Shown: positions 24,351 through 35,979, numbered from the stretch's first letter. The stretch: DNA of 64,000 nucleotides from Rhodamnia argentea (GCF_020921035.1 NC_063158.1:20136178-20200177); one strand, 5' to 3'. The notes: generated by a model from the sequence alone, not told the origin. Numbers and translations are program-made.

Positions 24351-26049
24351 CCCTTGTTGAATATGTATTTTTTCTTTCTTTTTACAATAACAGGTTTGGA
24401 CTTGGATTGTGGAGATTACTACACTAATTTCACGGCCGGTGCGGTGGCGCAAGGGAAGGTCGGAGAGCGAGCGGTCGTTGAAGTATCTTTACATCGTGCT
24501 CGTGAGGCTAGGCTTCTTCGACGGAAGTCCCAAGTACAAATCTCTCGGCAAGAACGTCGACGTTTGTTCCAAGGCGAACATCGAGTTGGCCGCTCAAGCG
24601 GCGACGGCAGGAATCTTTCTCTTGAAGAAGGAGAACGGAACGCTCCCCGCTCAGCTCCCGCAAGGTCAAAACCCTAGCCGTCGTCGGCCCCCATGCCAAC
24701 GCTACCGAGGCCATGATCGGGAACTACGCCGGTGTGTGACCCCGAGCTGCCCATGCTACTTTGCTTCCCGGTTTCGATCTCCCTTTGTGATGTTGTGACT
24801 CGAATTCAGGCGTCCCGTGCCGGTTCACCGCGCCTGTCGATGGCTTCGCTAGCTACGGACAGGTGAAGTACGAGATGGGGTGCGGAGACGTCGCTTGCAA
24901 GAACGAGAGCTTCTTCTTCCAGGGCCATGGAAACCGCCAGGCGTGCGGATGCCACGGTAATCTGTCGGTGGAGGCCAAGAGTCTGGACCGGACCGACCTC
25001 CTTCTTCCCGGCTTCCAGACTCAACTCATCAATCAAGCGGCGGAGGTCGCCAAGGGCCCGTCGTCCTCGTGATTCCGTTGGCCGGCTGCGTCGACGTCTC
25101 GTTTGCGACGGAGAATTCGAAAATCGGTGCCATCTTGTGGGCTGGATATCCCGGAGAGTAAGGTGGTCAAGCTATCGCCGATGTTGTCTTTGGCAACTAT
25201 AATCCCGGTAAATAGGAAATTGCCCTACCATATCAAAGTGGATATATTTCGAATTATACTTTTCATTAAATCAAAATCTTACAATGCATATATTTTAACA
25301 TATTTTAAATTCAAAACATATGAAACTTTCACACGTTTGAAAGTGTATAATTTTACAGAAAAGCTAAAAAATGACTTTTATATATCGTACTATTATTTAC
25401 TGTAATAAGCAATCGTGGTATGGTGAGTTATGTTGATTTATTTACTAGGTGCAAGGCTACCACTAACATGGCACACATGACTGACTATGTCGACATGTTG
25501 CCCATGACATCGATGCGGCTAAGGCCGGTCGACTCCCTGGGCTACCAAGGACGCACTTACAAGTTCTTCGAGGGCTCCGTCGTGCACCCCTTCGGCTACG
25601 GAGCTAAGCTACATCTCGTTCAATTACTCGTTGACGTTCGCGAAGCGGTCTGTCCACATCGGGAGAGCGAATCTCGAGTACCGCCGGGAACTCGACTACG
25701 CGCATACTACGCGCATGGCGCTGAGAGGCTGTCATGTCCCGTGGCACACGTGGACGACTTGGACTGCCACGACGGCGGGCATCGATTTCGAAGTCCAGGT
25801 GAGGAACACCGGGACCGTGGACAGGAGCGACGTCGTCCTGGTGCACTCCAAGCCTCCTCGTGGGATCTTGGGCGCACCCCGTAAAGCAAGTGATTGGGTT
25901 CAAGAGGGCCCTCGTTCGTGCTGGAGGTAGCCAAAAAGTTCATTTCGAGATCAACGCTCGTGAGGGCTTGGAAATAGTCAATTCCGGCGCGAATCGTATC
26001 TTGCCATCTGGCGGTCACTCGATTGTGATTGGATGTGATATTCTTTCTT

Positions 26050-26640
26050 TTCCATTTCTGGTCAACTTTTAGTTGACGTGTTGTCTTGGTTTGGGTAATT
26101 ATAAATAAACTTAAAAAGGATTCTCTCGAGACTGAACGTATTTAAATTGTTCATAATGTTAACTGACATATTATGTTAAACAGTCATTTTACAAAATTCG
26201 TCGTGTTTGCTCCCCGTAGTTTGGGAAATTATAAGCAAACTTGAAAGGGATTCTCTTAAGACCGAACTAATCTCTATAATTCCACATATATTAATTGATA
26301 TATGTTATCTTAAATAGTCATCTTATAAAGGCCTATACATAGGCTTGAAATACACAGAAATTCCACAAACCTATTCTTTACATTATTCTTATCTTAGGTT
26401 CTGTTCGATCCGCGAAAAAAATGAATGACCTGAAAAGCATTTCCCAAAAAAGTAATCGATCATATCGTTTACGCAAATATTTTGACATGAATTGTCATCG
26501 GTAATGAAAAATATTTTTCATTGATCAATCATTTCTAGCGATACATGCGATTACTTTAAGAAAAAAACATTTTTCGAATCACTCTTTTTTCGTTAAACAG
26601 GCGGAGCCTTGGTATCAGAGCTAGTCGATTTCGAAGTGCG
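26050..26640 (+). mobile_element. LTR retrotransposon remnant with tRNA-iMet primer-binding site
   Basis: TGGTATCAGAGC at about 26610-26621 is the classical primer-binding site complementary to the 3' end of plant initiator tRNA-Met. The preceding 26080-26395 looks like LTR sequence: two imperfect 130-bp repeats (AAATTATAA.CAAACTTGAAA, GGATTCTCT) and a TATA-like CTTATAAAGG followed by GCCTATACATAGGC. A MITE (26396-26609) separates this from the binding site. No gag or pol sequence follows. Confidence 0.5.
26396..26609. mobile_element. MITE of the GGCTCCGTTTGTTTCGCG family
   Basis: Left end AGGTTCTGTTCGATCCGCGA and right end TTCGTTAAACAGGCGGAGCCT are imperfect inverted repeats. The interior GAAAAATATTTTTCATTGAT matches the element at 1694-1938. 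Confidence 0.6.
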
Positions 26641-27139
26641 GTGAACACTCCGTACACACTCTGAGTGCGCAGCTGGAGCTAATCTTGCACTCCTCAACGT
26701 TTTTTTTTTTTAATATTCTACTTCTTTTCTATATTTGGGCCCATTATCTTTTTCTTTTGGCATTTCACTGCGATTAATTAATGATGTCATATTTGGAATA
26801 TATGATGGCTATAATACAACCATGACATAAAGTAGATTATATTGTCCGTGACAGTGAATTTGCAAAAATGAAACCCTCATAATCAATTACTCAGATCATA
26901 CGGGCAAGAGGGCAAAAGGTAGCTGTCGTGCGTACCAATATAGAAAAGAAATGGATAAGAGATTTCCAAGTCATTTTATGTGATTCTTAGATTAAAATGT
27001 TTGTTATGAAAACAATTAAAATTGTTTATGTACAATCAATTTTAAAGTTCTTTTTTTCGAAGATGAAAATGTGGTTGGTTTAATTCCGATTTTTTATTGG
27101 GAAAAAAAAAAGTCAATTCCAAACGTCAAGAAAGTTATA

Positions 27140-27750
27140 TTGAAGGCTCTGTTCATCTTGTGGAAAATAACTTCTAGGAAAACGTTTTTTGAATTTTTCA
27201 ATATTTTGTTAATGGAAAACAAACTAGTCAAGAAAAACATTTCCCATAAAAAAAGAGAAATCATTTTCCTTTCTCTTTCCTCCCTACACAATTTCACATT
27301 CCTTTTCTTTTTAAAATTTTTTTTTTTTTTTATGTTTGGATTTATTTATTTATTTATTTTTTTATTCTTCCTCTGCCAGTGGTTGGATACGGCAAGGTTC
27401 GGCCTCACCTGCCTAGGAAGAAATAAAAGAGAAAAGCAAGAAAAGAAAAAATAATGTATTATTGAAATATTCATAAGCTTTTTTCAGAAATTACAAAAAA
27501 ATTTCAAGTTAGTGCCGGCCGTGCTGGATAGGATGGTCGGGTTCATGACAACAATTTTTGACCAAACGACAAGGCGTAACATCAAATGATGGAAGATACT
27601 TTTCTTACCAAACAAACGGAAATTTTCTTTCAGTGCATTTTAATATTTCAGCCAAACACCAAAAAATGCTATCATTTTCTAAAAGATGACTTCCCATAAA
27701 ATATTTTCCAAAAACACCATATTTTTCACAAAACGAACGGAGCCTAAGTA
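27140..27750. mobile_element. About 600-bp MITE, longer subfamily
   Basis: The left end is GAAGGCTCTGTTCATCTTGT and the right end CACAAAACGAACGGAGCCTAA. Its interior (CCTTTCTCTTTCCTCCC, then GTGGTTGGATACGG, then GGCCAAACGAC-like words and AAACACCAAAAAATGCTATC) is collinear with 60433-61054, so these are two copies of one element. Confidence 0.65.
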
Positions 27751-28540
27751 AACCATTCCCAAATGATTTTTTTTTTTTAAGGTTTCAACACAACACATAC
27801 ATGAGAAAGATTCCAAGGGGCAAGTTTCATTTCACTTCTCAGTAAATTCATATTAATGGTATATCATAATTGCTAGGCATATATCCATGCCGTAAACTCT
27901 ACGCTCGTAATTTTCCTACTCAAAATGACCTCTTGAGACTACGCTTGCGATCCCTAATTCCCCATCGACAAAATCTTATCCGATGCACCTGAATAGACTA
28001 CCATAATGAATTTACCTAATCAAATGAGTCGAAAATGAAATATCTATAAAAAAAAAGTAACAAATAGGAGGCGTTTATCGTCGTTATAATATGTAATTTA
28101 CAAAAAAATCCCTTTCTTTTCGGGTATAATTTAAAAAAAAATGTAATTGCATAATAAATTTTCGGGTATAATGTCTTTACAATAACGTCTAAAACTCTAT
28201 GTAATTTTTGCGAATGTTAATATTACTAGAAAAATTCTGTTATATTTCATGGAGAATATTATTTTTAAGAAGTGGCAGGGAGGGCATTCCACTTTTTCCC
28301 CCCCTGGAGGGGGGTTGCTATCAGTTTCGATCGAAGATGCGGAAGATTTTGTCAAAGCTAGCGGGCCCCACAGACTCCCCCACCTTCACTTCACGCGTGC
28401 TCGATCCGACGGCCGGAACACCATCCGCTGGACCCGGAAAAAGCATTCCCGATGCCCCCCATCCGACGGCCCAGATTCCCCGCGTTTGACTTGGAACCCA
28501 ACCAAAAATAAAATAAAACAAAAAATACAAATATATTCCC
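27750..28540. other. Intergenic, upstream of the SAC51-like gene
   Basis: AT-rich DNA followed by a GC-rich stretch from 28290 leading into CT-rich sequence (28550-28610) typical of a plant transcription start. No coding region seen. Confidence 0.45.
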
Positions 28541-28559
28541 TGGTGTGCACTACTCTCTC

Positions 28560-30866
28560 TCGCTCTCTCTTCGCATCTCATCACTTTACTCTCTCTCTCT
28601 CTCTCTCTGCGGGCATCTGCGATCTTCGAAATTAGGTCTTCGTTTTCCTGAGAAGAATCAGAGGTGAGGTTCGTCCCTTTGTCCCCGGTATTCCCGTTTC
28701 GTTTCGTTTCCGCTTGTGATTTCGATCCGCATCGCAGTCGTTTCTCTTTCGCCCGTTCTTTTGATTGCTTTCGAGCTTAGGGAAATGGGGGTTTTCCCCG
28801 TTCCTTTCCCCAATCGTTCGAGTCGAGCTTCTCTTGTTTGAGCTCGTCGGGGGACCGAATCGAGGGGAACGTCGCGCGCTTCGTTGCTTTGTCGTCGCGT
28901 TAGATCTCGCCCTGCTCGTTCGTGAGGATTGTTGGGAGTAGATGATGCTATCCGTAGGAACTAGGGGTTTGCCCGTGTCTTTGTATCCTGAAGTTTGAAT
29001 TTTTAGTTATATGTGGTAAGATGGTGTTGAATGGGTTGTTGGCTAGGCTATTTCTGAAATTGCAATTGCGGTCTCGTTGCTTGATTTTTTTTCTTTCCTC
29101 TTTTTATACACATCATCTTGATGTCGATTCAGATCGAAAGAAGTGGATCAACATGCCGTGGATGTTCAGGAACTTCGTTCGCTTGGTTGCCTTCTTTTTT
29201 ATCCTATAATTTCATCGAGTTGGTAAGTCCTTTTGCTCTCAAGTTCTGCAGTATGTTTTCAGTTTGTCGTGTAACTTGTCTTATTCACAAGAAGTTGACA
29301 ATATTGAATGGGGCGGGAGTGTGGGATTCCTGAGGGGAACTTCATTCTACGGGTGATGGTGTTCTGTCTGTGAAATTTAAGTTGCTGGAGGTCTTCAATT
29401 TCCGTATGCTTTACCTCTCACCAAGAGTGATAAGGTGGTCGTTTTATCCATTATGAAGTAGAGCAGTTAGTGACAACTGTCAAGAGTATAAGTTTGTTCT
29501 TGTTAAATTCTTTCTCAACTACATTTTTGGCATCGTGGGCAAGAGAATGGCTATGTTCTGCTTAGCTTCCTGGTTTTCCCTTTGCAGGTAGTTTTTCAAA
29601 GTAAAGCAACACATTCATCCGGTTTGGCCATTTGGATTTTGTGGGAGAATTGAGAATGTACATTGGAGTCACCTTTAAGAGATATCGAGCAGTGAAGGAA
29701 GTTGGCAAAATTAAAATGAGTGTTGGATTGATTGCCCATTACCAATTGATGCAAGTTTGTCAGGTGAAGTGCTTATTTTGATGTTTGCTTGGTCGAGAAC
29801 TTAATTTCTTATGAGGTTGCTCTCCTTGTGTTTACCTTGAACCTACCGAATGTGCTTGCCCAAATGCAGCCATTTTGGTTACTGCTGAGTGGGTGTTACT
29901 TTTCCGGACTAACATCTGCCACTTTGCTTTTCAGTATCTTACGTCAAATTGCAATGAAAGAAATGTTATTCTTGAAAAGAGAATTTTGAGTTAATTAATG
30001 ACATCTTTGCTTCCTGTGCTTAGTTGCGCGGTTGTAAATGTTTAAAATCCACACTAGTGCTTCGTTATGATGATATATGTGACCTACTTGTGCACTGTTG
30101 GTCCAATGTTTATCAGTTCCTGCAATCATCTTCTGGGCATGCATTTCAGTACTGTTTGGGGAGAACTTTGGTTTGTTCACTGAAAGTTTGGCAATGGTAT
30201 GACCCTAAACTTTTAAAAGTTGCATCTACCTCAATGAACATTTTAGTTTAGGCACTTTTCAGTTTATGTGACGCTTCTACAAACCTGAAATGGATGGTTT
30301 TTTGCACTTTACATTGTAAACTAACATAAATCCTTTAAGTGACTATCTTGTGGGATTCCACATTTATTGAAGTCGACGATGCAAAATATGACACACTAGA
30401 AAGTTCACGCTACAAAGTTGACGGGGTGAAAATGCCAGGCTTTGAAGTTATTGGTTTAGGGTGCAAACTCAGACCACCCCAAAGTTGAGGGATAAAATGG
30501 AATCCCCTTTTGCATTTCCTATATGTCAATTGTTGTAGTTGCCTGTGATTGGCCCATGTATCGCCAATATGCCTTCCTTCAATCCCTCAAGTTGTCTCTA
30601 TCATGTTAATAGCGCATCAAATGTTAAATATGGGATAAAAGCTAACTGCCTTTTCTTTGATATATACTTGATTATTTGGTTTCCTTTCATTGGATTATGC
30701 GCCTTTTGTCTATATACTGGCTACATGTTCTTGCTGCTTTTTCTATGCATGTTTGCCTTAACCTGATTGTCTTATTTGAAGAAGAAATATTGTAGCCTAA
30801 ATCCCCTGTTTCCATGTTATACAACAGGCTGAATACTTCCGTCAGTTGCTTAAGCCTGTTACGTAG
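28560..30866 (+). promoter_or_regulatory. Spliced 5' leader of the SAC51-like bHLH gene
   Basis: Splice signals define leader exons: exon 1 ending at 28663 (CAGAG|GTGAGG), exon 2 from 29588 (TTTGCAG|) to 29763 (TGTCAG|GTGAAG), and exon 3 from 30828 (ACAACAG|GCTGAA) running into the main ORF. The long intron-containing leader carrying a conserved uORF is a family hallmark of SAC51 and its SACL relatives. The exact transcription start is not visible. Confidence 0.7.
29656..30866 (+). CDS. Conserved-peptide uORF of the SAC51/SACL family, split by an intron
   Basis: ATG at 29656 opens an ORF that crosses the leader intron: exon part 29656-29763 (36 codons), then 30828-30866 (12 codons plus TAG), giving 48 residues. 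The C-terminal half, IAHYQLMQVCQ joined to AEYFRQLLKPVT, corresponds to the conserved C terminus of the SAC51-family uORF peptide as I remember it (ending in CQAEYFRQLLKPVT). Upstream, FKRYRAVK aligns with the family R-FRALK segment. In Arabidopsis this uORF represses translation of the main ORF and thermospermine relieves that repression, which links polyamines to xylem differentiation. Its stop lies 264 bp before the main ATG at 31131. The frame closes exactly at the splice junction, which supports the exon calls. Confidence 0.85.
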
Positions 30867-31130
30867 TCTCCACCCTGTTAAGCTCTGGGAATTGGGACAT
30901 TAGGGAGAATAGAGAGGCGCTCTGGTTGTGTATATGCAGGAGTAATGCCGTGAAAGTGAAATATTTGGTTCTGATAATCGTTACAATAGCCTTATACAGT
31001 ATTTAGTTTTGTGACTCTGTCGTCACTTTAGCTGCCTTCTCAGCCACTTGAAATTCAGTGTTACGAACTCGGACAGCCGAAGATTTACGTCTTCACTGCA
31101 GACGATTATTAGTTGGAAATTGTAACACTG

Positions 31131-31853
31131 ATGGAGAGCAACCACCCCTTGCCTCCCAAAAAGGAATCATATTCCATGACTAATCAAATGAGTGGTGAGT
31201 ACATGGATTTTTCGACTGCATATGCATTTTGTGCGGTGCCACCACCACAGGCCATGGAACACCTTCCACCGGTCCATGGTCTTCAATTCCAACCATCTAC
31301 TTTGTGCCCGAAGAATTTCATTGTATTTGACCAGACTGCTTACCAGAGCCGGATCATGTTTCACCCGGCAATTGCCCCAAAATTTGGAAATCCAGGCTTT
31401 CAAAGCTATCCGACCTATGTTGAGAAGAAAGATGAGATAAAATGTGCTTTCAACGAACAAAGGGAGGTTTCATTTTCTGATAAAGAGGACTCAGATGATA
31501 TTGATGCTTTGCTGAGCTTGGAAGAGGAGGAAGATGAAGAGTATGACGAGGATGAGGTGAGCACTGCAAGGACCAATGGCAATTATGGGAGCTCGTCCCC
31601 TGATTCGTGCTCCAGCTACAGATCAAAGACTAGGAAACTTAGCATCTCTTCTCTTCTCCAGAAGTCCTCGGGCGGTACAAGCAGTTCGAGCAATGAACCC
31701 AAGCAGCAGAAAATGAAGAAGATGGTAAAGGCGCTGAGAGGAATCATTCCTGGTGGCAATCAGATGAGCACTGTTACTTTGTTTGATGAAGCTGTTAGAT
31801 ACCTCAAGACTTTGAAGATTGAAGCAGAGAAGCTTGGAGACTTTAAGGACTAG
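31131..31853 (+). CDS. SACL: SAC51-like atypical bHLH transcription regulator (bHLH143/144/145 group)
   Basis: Encodes 240 residues in one exon. ATG at 31131 is preceded by a non-ATG in-frame extension to 31113, so 31131 is the start. An N-terminal conserved box reads LCPKNFIVFDQTAYQSRIMF then HPAIAPKFG (about residues 63-92). The middle is acidic (LSLEEEEDEEYDEDE) and is followed by a Ser-rich region. The C-terminal HLH reads KMKKMVKALRGIIPGG and TLFDEAVRYLKTLKIEAEKLG (about residues 195-236). There is no canonical basic DNA-contact region, as in the family. SACL proteins act with LHW/TMO5-type bHLH factors in vascular development and are controlled by thermospermine through the uORF found at 29656-30866. 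The short length favours the bHLH144 (SACL3) branch. Confidence 0.88.
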   Translation: MESNHPLPPKKESYSMTNQMSGEYMDFSTAYAFCAVPPPQAMEHLPPVHGLQFQPSTLCPKNFIVFDQTAYQSRIMFHPAIAPKFGNPGFQSYPTYVEKKDEIKCAFNEQREVSFSDKEDSDDIDALLSLEEEEDEEYDEDEVSTARTNGNYGSSSPDSCSSYRSKTRKLSISSLLQKSSGGTSSSSNEPKQQKMKKMVKALRGIIPGGNQMSTVTLFDEAVRYLKTLKIEAEKLGDFKD

Positions 31854-31909
31854 GCTGGTATCCATGCTATGGCACTGGGACTAAGCTGCTACATACGGGT
31901 AGCACTCCC

Positions 31910-31936
31910 CTTCTCTCTCTCTCTCTCTCTCTCTCT
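31910..31936. repeat. (CT)n microsatellite in the 3' UTR of the bHLH gene
   Basis: CT dinucleotide run about 55 bp after the stop codon. Confidence 0.95.
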
Positions 31937-32856
31937 TTGTGCTGATAATATGCATTTGCTAGCTTGTAGATGCTGTTAAGATATTTGCTAATGGTTGTTA
32001 GGATGTTGGGACTATGAACCCTAGTTAGCTGCTTTGAAGAGAAGAGAGACTGAGAAATGACCATTTATATGTTGTGTAAGATGCAGATTTCTTATGTTGT
32101 AGCTGTCTCGACTCTTGGCCTTGTAGACAGTAAAATAAAAAGTATGTGTCATTGGTGCCTCACTGGCTTCACTGTCATTTATCAAGTTGTTTTCCATTAG
32201 TAGGGGTACTGTAATTAGTCTTTGTTTATCAGTAGGGTACATCTTAAAAATTGGGCTTATTGGTATTATCTGTTGGCTTCTTCCATTCTACAATCTCTTG
32301 CATTATAACAACAGGGAGTCCCAGTTTTTCTGGTACGAGTTAAACTTTTTACTTGGGGGTTCACAAGTACGTTTTGCTCACAACTATTATAGCTGTGGAT
32401 TTTAAGCTCCTAGCAAGCTAGATCCGTATGCGCAATTCCCTATTAATTACTACATAATCAAGTTAATGAAGTGGCCCATAAATTTCGCTATATGTGAATT
32501 TGTTTGTGACCATGTGCTGTTGTATGTGATTGAGGAAAGCAACCCCACTACAAAACAAGGCCTCACTTTCGCTCTGATTCAACTTCCGTACCTCTTTTCT
32601 TGAAGTTATTCTTTTGCCAGTTGAATTTTGTCTTTGTTGATTTGTTAGCACCTTCGCACGAGTTATCTTTGAGGACTTGTTTTTCGTTTTTCTTTTTCGA
32701 GAACATCCCTGGCCTAATTCTGAATTTCCACGCCACCCGTGGACAGCCGTGATTTCGAGTACAGAAGTAGAAAAGATGGTTGTGCTTTCATAAACAGGAA
32801 TTATAGAAACATTGAATGAACCAATTCACGAGGGAGAAGAAAAGAGCAGTTGTGAG

Positions 32857-33710
32857 TAGAGCCGGCAATATGGGTCATATGCCCATTTTCTGACTCATTT
32901 TGAGAAGACCCACTCTATATGGGTAACTCACTTTTTTTCTAAAATGGGATAAAATGGGTTGAAAAAACTAAAGTCCAAAAAACAGGTTAAAATATGGGTT
33001 ATCTTTTTGATCCATATTTTAACCCATTTTTCAACTCTACGTCACTCGGAAAAAAGGCGAACCCCACACTTTGGAAGCCATTGGAGTTTTCATCTCTGTT
33101 TCCTTCTTCTTCACCGAGTCCGAGAGTAACGAACACAGAGGAAGATCACTCGACGGGGACTACTTCTGCCGCGATAGCTACCTACAAGCGTCTAGCTCGT
33201 CCGAAATTCGCTGTTCAATCTTTACGCGTCCGGAGGCGGTGACATGACACTTTGCTGCCGGATGTTCGACGAAATGCCCCAAAGAGACGTTGTGTCGTGG
33301 ATTGTCCTCATCACTGCATACATGAAGGTTAGGAGGTTCGATGATGTCTTGACGGCGTTCGAGCGGATGTTGCTGTTTGAGTTAAACTTGAATCGAGTCA
33401 CGATGGTGAATGTGTTGGCCGCTTGTTCGAGTGTTCGTGAAGTCGCCGGCCTTAGACGGAGGAGGGAGGAGGAGTTGTAGAGGGGGAGGAGGGAGGAGGA
33501 AAAAAGAAAAAATAAAAAGGAAAACAAAAAAATAAAAAAGGAAACGCTTAAGAAATGCGGGGTCGGGTATGGGTTGGGTATGGGTTGGGTCGGGTATGGG
33601 TCATAAAATTATTATTGTATAGAAATGGGTTAAAACGGGTTATATGGGTCAATATGGGTCGGACCATATTTGACCCAAACCCGACCCGATCCACCCGTTT
33701 GACACCTCTA
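32857..33710. mobile_element. hAT element carrying a captured PPR gene fragment (Pack-hAT)
   Basis: The ends TAGAGCCGGCAATATGGGTC and (inverted) TAGAGGTGTCAAACGGGTGG are hAT-type termini. They are flanked by GTTGTGAG (32849-32856) and CTTGTGAG (33711-33718), an 8-bp duplication with one mismatch. Subterminal regions are packed with GGGTC/ATGGGTT words and their inverses, as in the hAT element at 37198-37602. There is no transposase. The interior contains host-derived coding sequence (33198-33450) homologous to PPR proteins. Confidence 0.75.
33198..33460 (+). pseudogene. Fragment of a PLS-class pentatricopeptide repeat (PPR) protein gene
   Basis: One frame reads LVRNSLFNLYASGGDM, then CCRMFDEMPQRDVVSWIVLI and TAYMKVRRFDDVLTAFERML, then NRVTMVNVLAACSSV. 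The VRNSLFNLYASGGD, MFDEMPQRDVVSW and NRVTMVNVLAACSS blocks are typical of PLS-class organelle RNA-editing PPR proteins. A stop codon (TAG) lies just upstream at about 33191 and homology stops after about 33450, so only two to three repeats remain. The fragment lies wholly inside the hAT element. Confidence 0.85.
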
Positions 33711-34086
33711 CTTGTGAGATACATTGAAAGAGAAGAAATTAATGTAGGAAGTACCGATAGATACCAGTTGTTCCCCGTGTTTCGGGAAGAAGGAACTAAT
33801 AGAAAATCTAGGAATAGAATGAGAACGAATAAGATGTTTAATCCAAAAGTTATGCGCAACTGATCAGCCAAGTCATGAGATGATCACTAGAAATCGATTT
33901 CAAAGATCATATTCACCATGCGTACAAACACTCGGATTGATTTTTCAAATCATGCTGTTTCGACAGTAAGAATAGAACTTGCAAATCCAAAGACAAGAAT
34001 CCTAGCACGGCAAATGACGCGCTTATAAGGACATTCAAGAATTTGCCATACAAATCGGTGAGTTGCTAGCAAAGAAGCTCATTCAA

Positions 34087-34278
34087 TCAAGGACAAGTCC
34101 TGCATTTATGGTGTGATACCATTCCAAAGGAAAGATGGGAATAGCCGGAAGCCGGAATCACAGAAAGCTTAACGGTGATTTGGTTCTTGATGGAATACTT
34201 CATTCCCAGCAGAACAGTATCATTTAACAGAGCAGATGGTACCTCCTGGTTCTCGAAAATGACGGTAAAAGTGGCCAT
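34087..34278 (-). other. Unrecognised ORF in duplication copy A
   Basis: A 63-residue reading frame (MATFTVIFENQEVPSALLND, later VIPASGYSHLSFGMVSHHKC). The same ORF occurs in copy B at 46988-47296, where a 17-bp difference after KCRT extends it to 102 residues. Whether it is a gene remnant is unknown; no family is recognised. Confidence 0.25.
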
Positions 34279-35979
34279 CGGCAGATCAAGATGGCAAAGG
34301 ATGACATTCCATTAACAGCTTTCGGTGCTCCACAAGGACATTATCAACGGGGAGTTATGCCTTTTTTTAATTATGCTTAAGAAAGACACGGCCGTCGGAC
34401 TTGGACTACTCAAGACACATTTGTTGTCAAAGCTGAGAAAAGATGCAAGTTACCGTTCTTGTCGGCAATTTTCGTCACTTTTTATCGGAAAATATTGTAG
34501 GGGTAGTTTTAATAAAGCCGAGATTAATTATCGACAACTGAAAACAGAGATATTAGCAAAAACTAAAGGCGCGGAATTTTCTTTTGTAATTACTTTTTTT
34601 AACTCCTAAACCATTTCTAATAAAAACTAATTGCAAAGGTACCCTCAGCTTCATCAGGAAGAAGTCATCCAATATGTAAGCACAAGGGCGACTCCCCACA
34701 TTGACAGATCTGGCTTAAGCGGTTTACCTTTTTGTTGATAACATTCATGGTTCATAGAATTCTTTTTGCTGCGGACAGTATCACCCGAAAAATTGTAAAA
34801 GACAGACGTGTGCTCTTACGCATCGCCAAGACAGGGAAGACATCGGACTGGGCAACTCCGGCACTGTCGGTTTGGTAAGAAACTTGACGGGAGTGGCAAA
34901 TGCCCGCCCGGCGAATGGACTAGTCGAACCCTTGAACCAGAAAGCACAAAAACTACTGATGTTAGAACTACCAGCTTTCCTTTCCAGTTCCCAACTAATA
35001 CACGAGCAAGTTCCAAAGTTCCTTTCTGTAAAGATTTCATTGGAGGAGGCAGGAAGATTTGACCTCGGATTCTCCTGCTTTGATAACATGTGAGATTTTG
35101 TAAGATCACTCCCAGCTGTTCTAAAAGCTTAAACTGTTAGATGAAAACGTAATTTAATATTTAAATATTATATCGTATGCATATGGTTAATCGAATTCAC
35201 AAGAAAAGAATTTGTCATATCGGGTAATATATCCCGTTCAACATAGGCATAGAGAAAATATAACCACAAAGCATGGGGCGAGCCTCTCTTGACCGCGTTG
35301 GATCCACTAACGTGTCGAGCGCAAGTCTCGAAGCACGACGCGCGTGTAGTACAGTCTGATAGGTACGAAAAAGCTGTAATTTCGAAAAGGATTGATTTGT
35401 GTTTTGTAATCTCTGCAATTTTTCTTTGTCAAAAGTTTGGAAACTGATTCAGCTCTTGACAATCTGAGAGGGAACACTAGGGCACATCCGTCATGAAACC
35501 ATGTTCATCGACCCTGGGATGCCAAGAACAAGTTTACTTACGTACGTGGTGAAAGCTCGAACAATGGAGAATATCTGACTGCCTAAGGACAAAACTATTT
35601 TCTTAAAATTATTGGTAAGTGGGAAGCCCTTCTATTCCTAGGCTTGATGGCCGAGATGAAATGGAATATGCTGGCTTAGAAGTTTGATGGTAACGATTTA
35701 CAAAATCTGATAGGGGATGCATTGAGATCAAAGTACTTATTATGCTCTTAAGAGATTTAGATTGGGATCGTCCATTTTGAAACGGTTTTAATCAAGTGAT
35801 TCCTCTTAGGAAATAGATTGAAAAATTTAAAGGACAATGTAGAATTCCTTATTCTCTAGGATGAATTGAGAAAAAAAGGGAAAAAAAAAAGAAATATTGA
35901 TGGAATGTTTTTGATTTTGACTCTGGTAGCGGTCGTAGGAGCACCAGTCTAGGAGAGGTACGATGCGAAAAAATTAGGG

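Larger units (their letters stand above)
22443..26072 (+). pseudogene. GH3 beta-D-xylosidase / alpha-L-arabinofuranosidase (BXL family) pseudogene
   Basis: An almost full-length BXL gene is readable across several frames. It has a signal-peptide-like start (MPHFATITLIFLALFLG). Next come [35 protein letters not shown] and [33 protein letters not shown] is followed by the nucleophile region YIVSDCDSIEVM and GLDLDCGDYYTNFTAGAV. The rest includes [38 protein letters not shown]-like sequence, GRTYKFFEGSVVHPFGYG and a fibronectin III-like tail ending SGGHSIVIGCD. GH3 BXL enzymes are secreted and trim xylan or arabinan in the cell wall. In-frame stops (for example TAA near 22621 and TAG near 22732), frameshifts (24700, 24940, 25070, 25620, 25890), a poly-A rich insertion (23340-23510) and a transposon (23943-24350) inactivate it. 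Confidence 0.9.
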
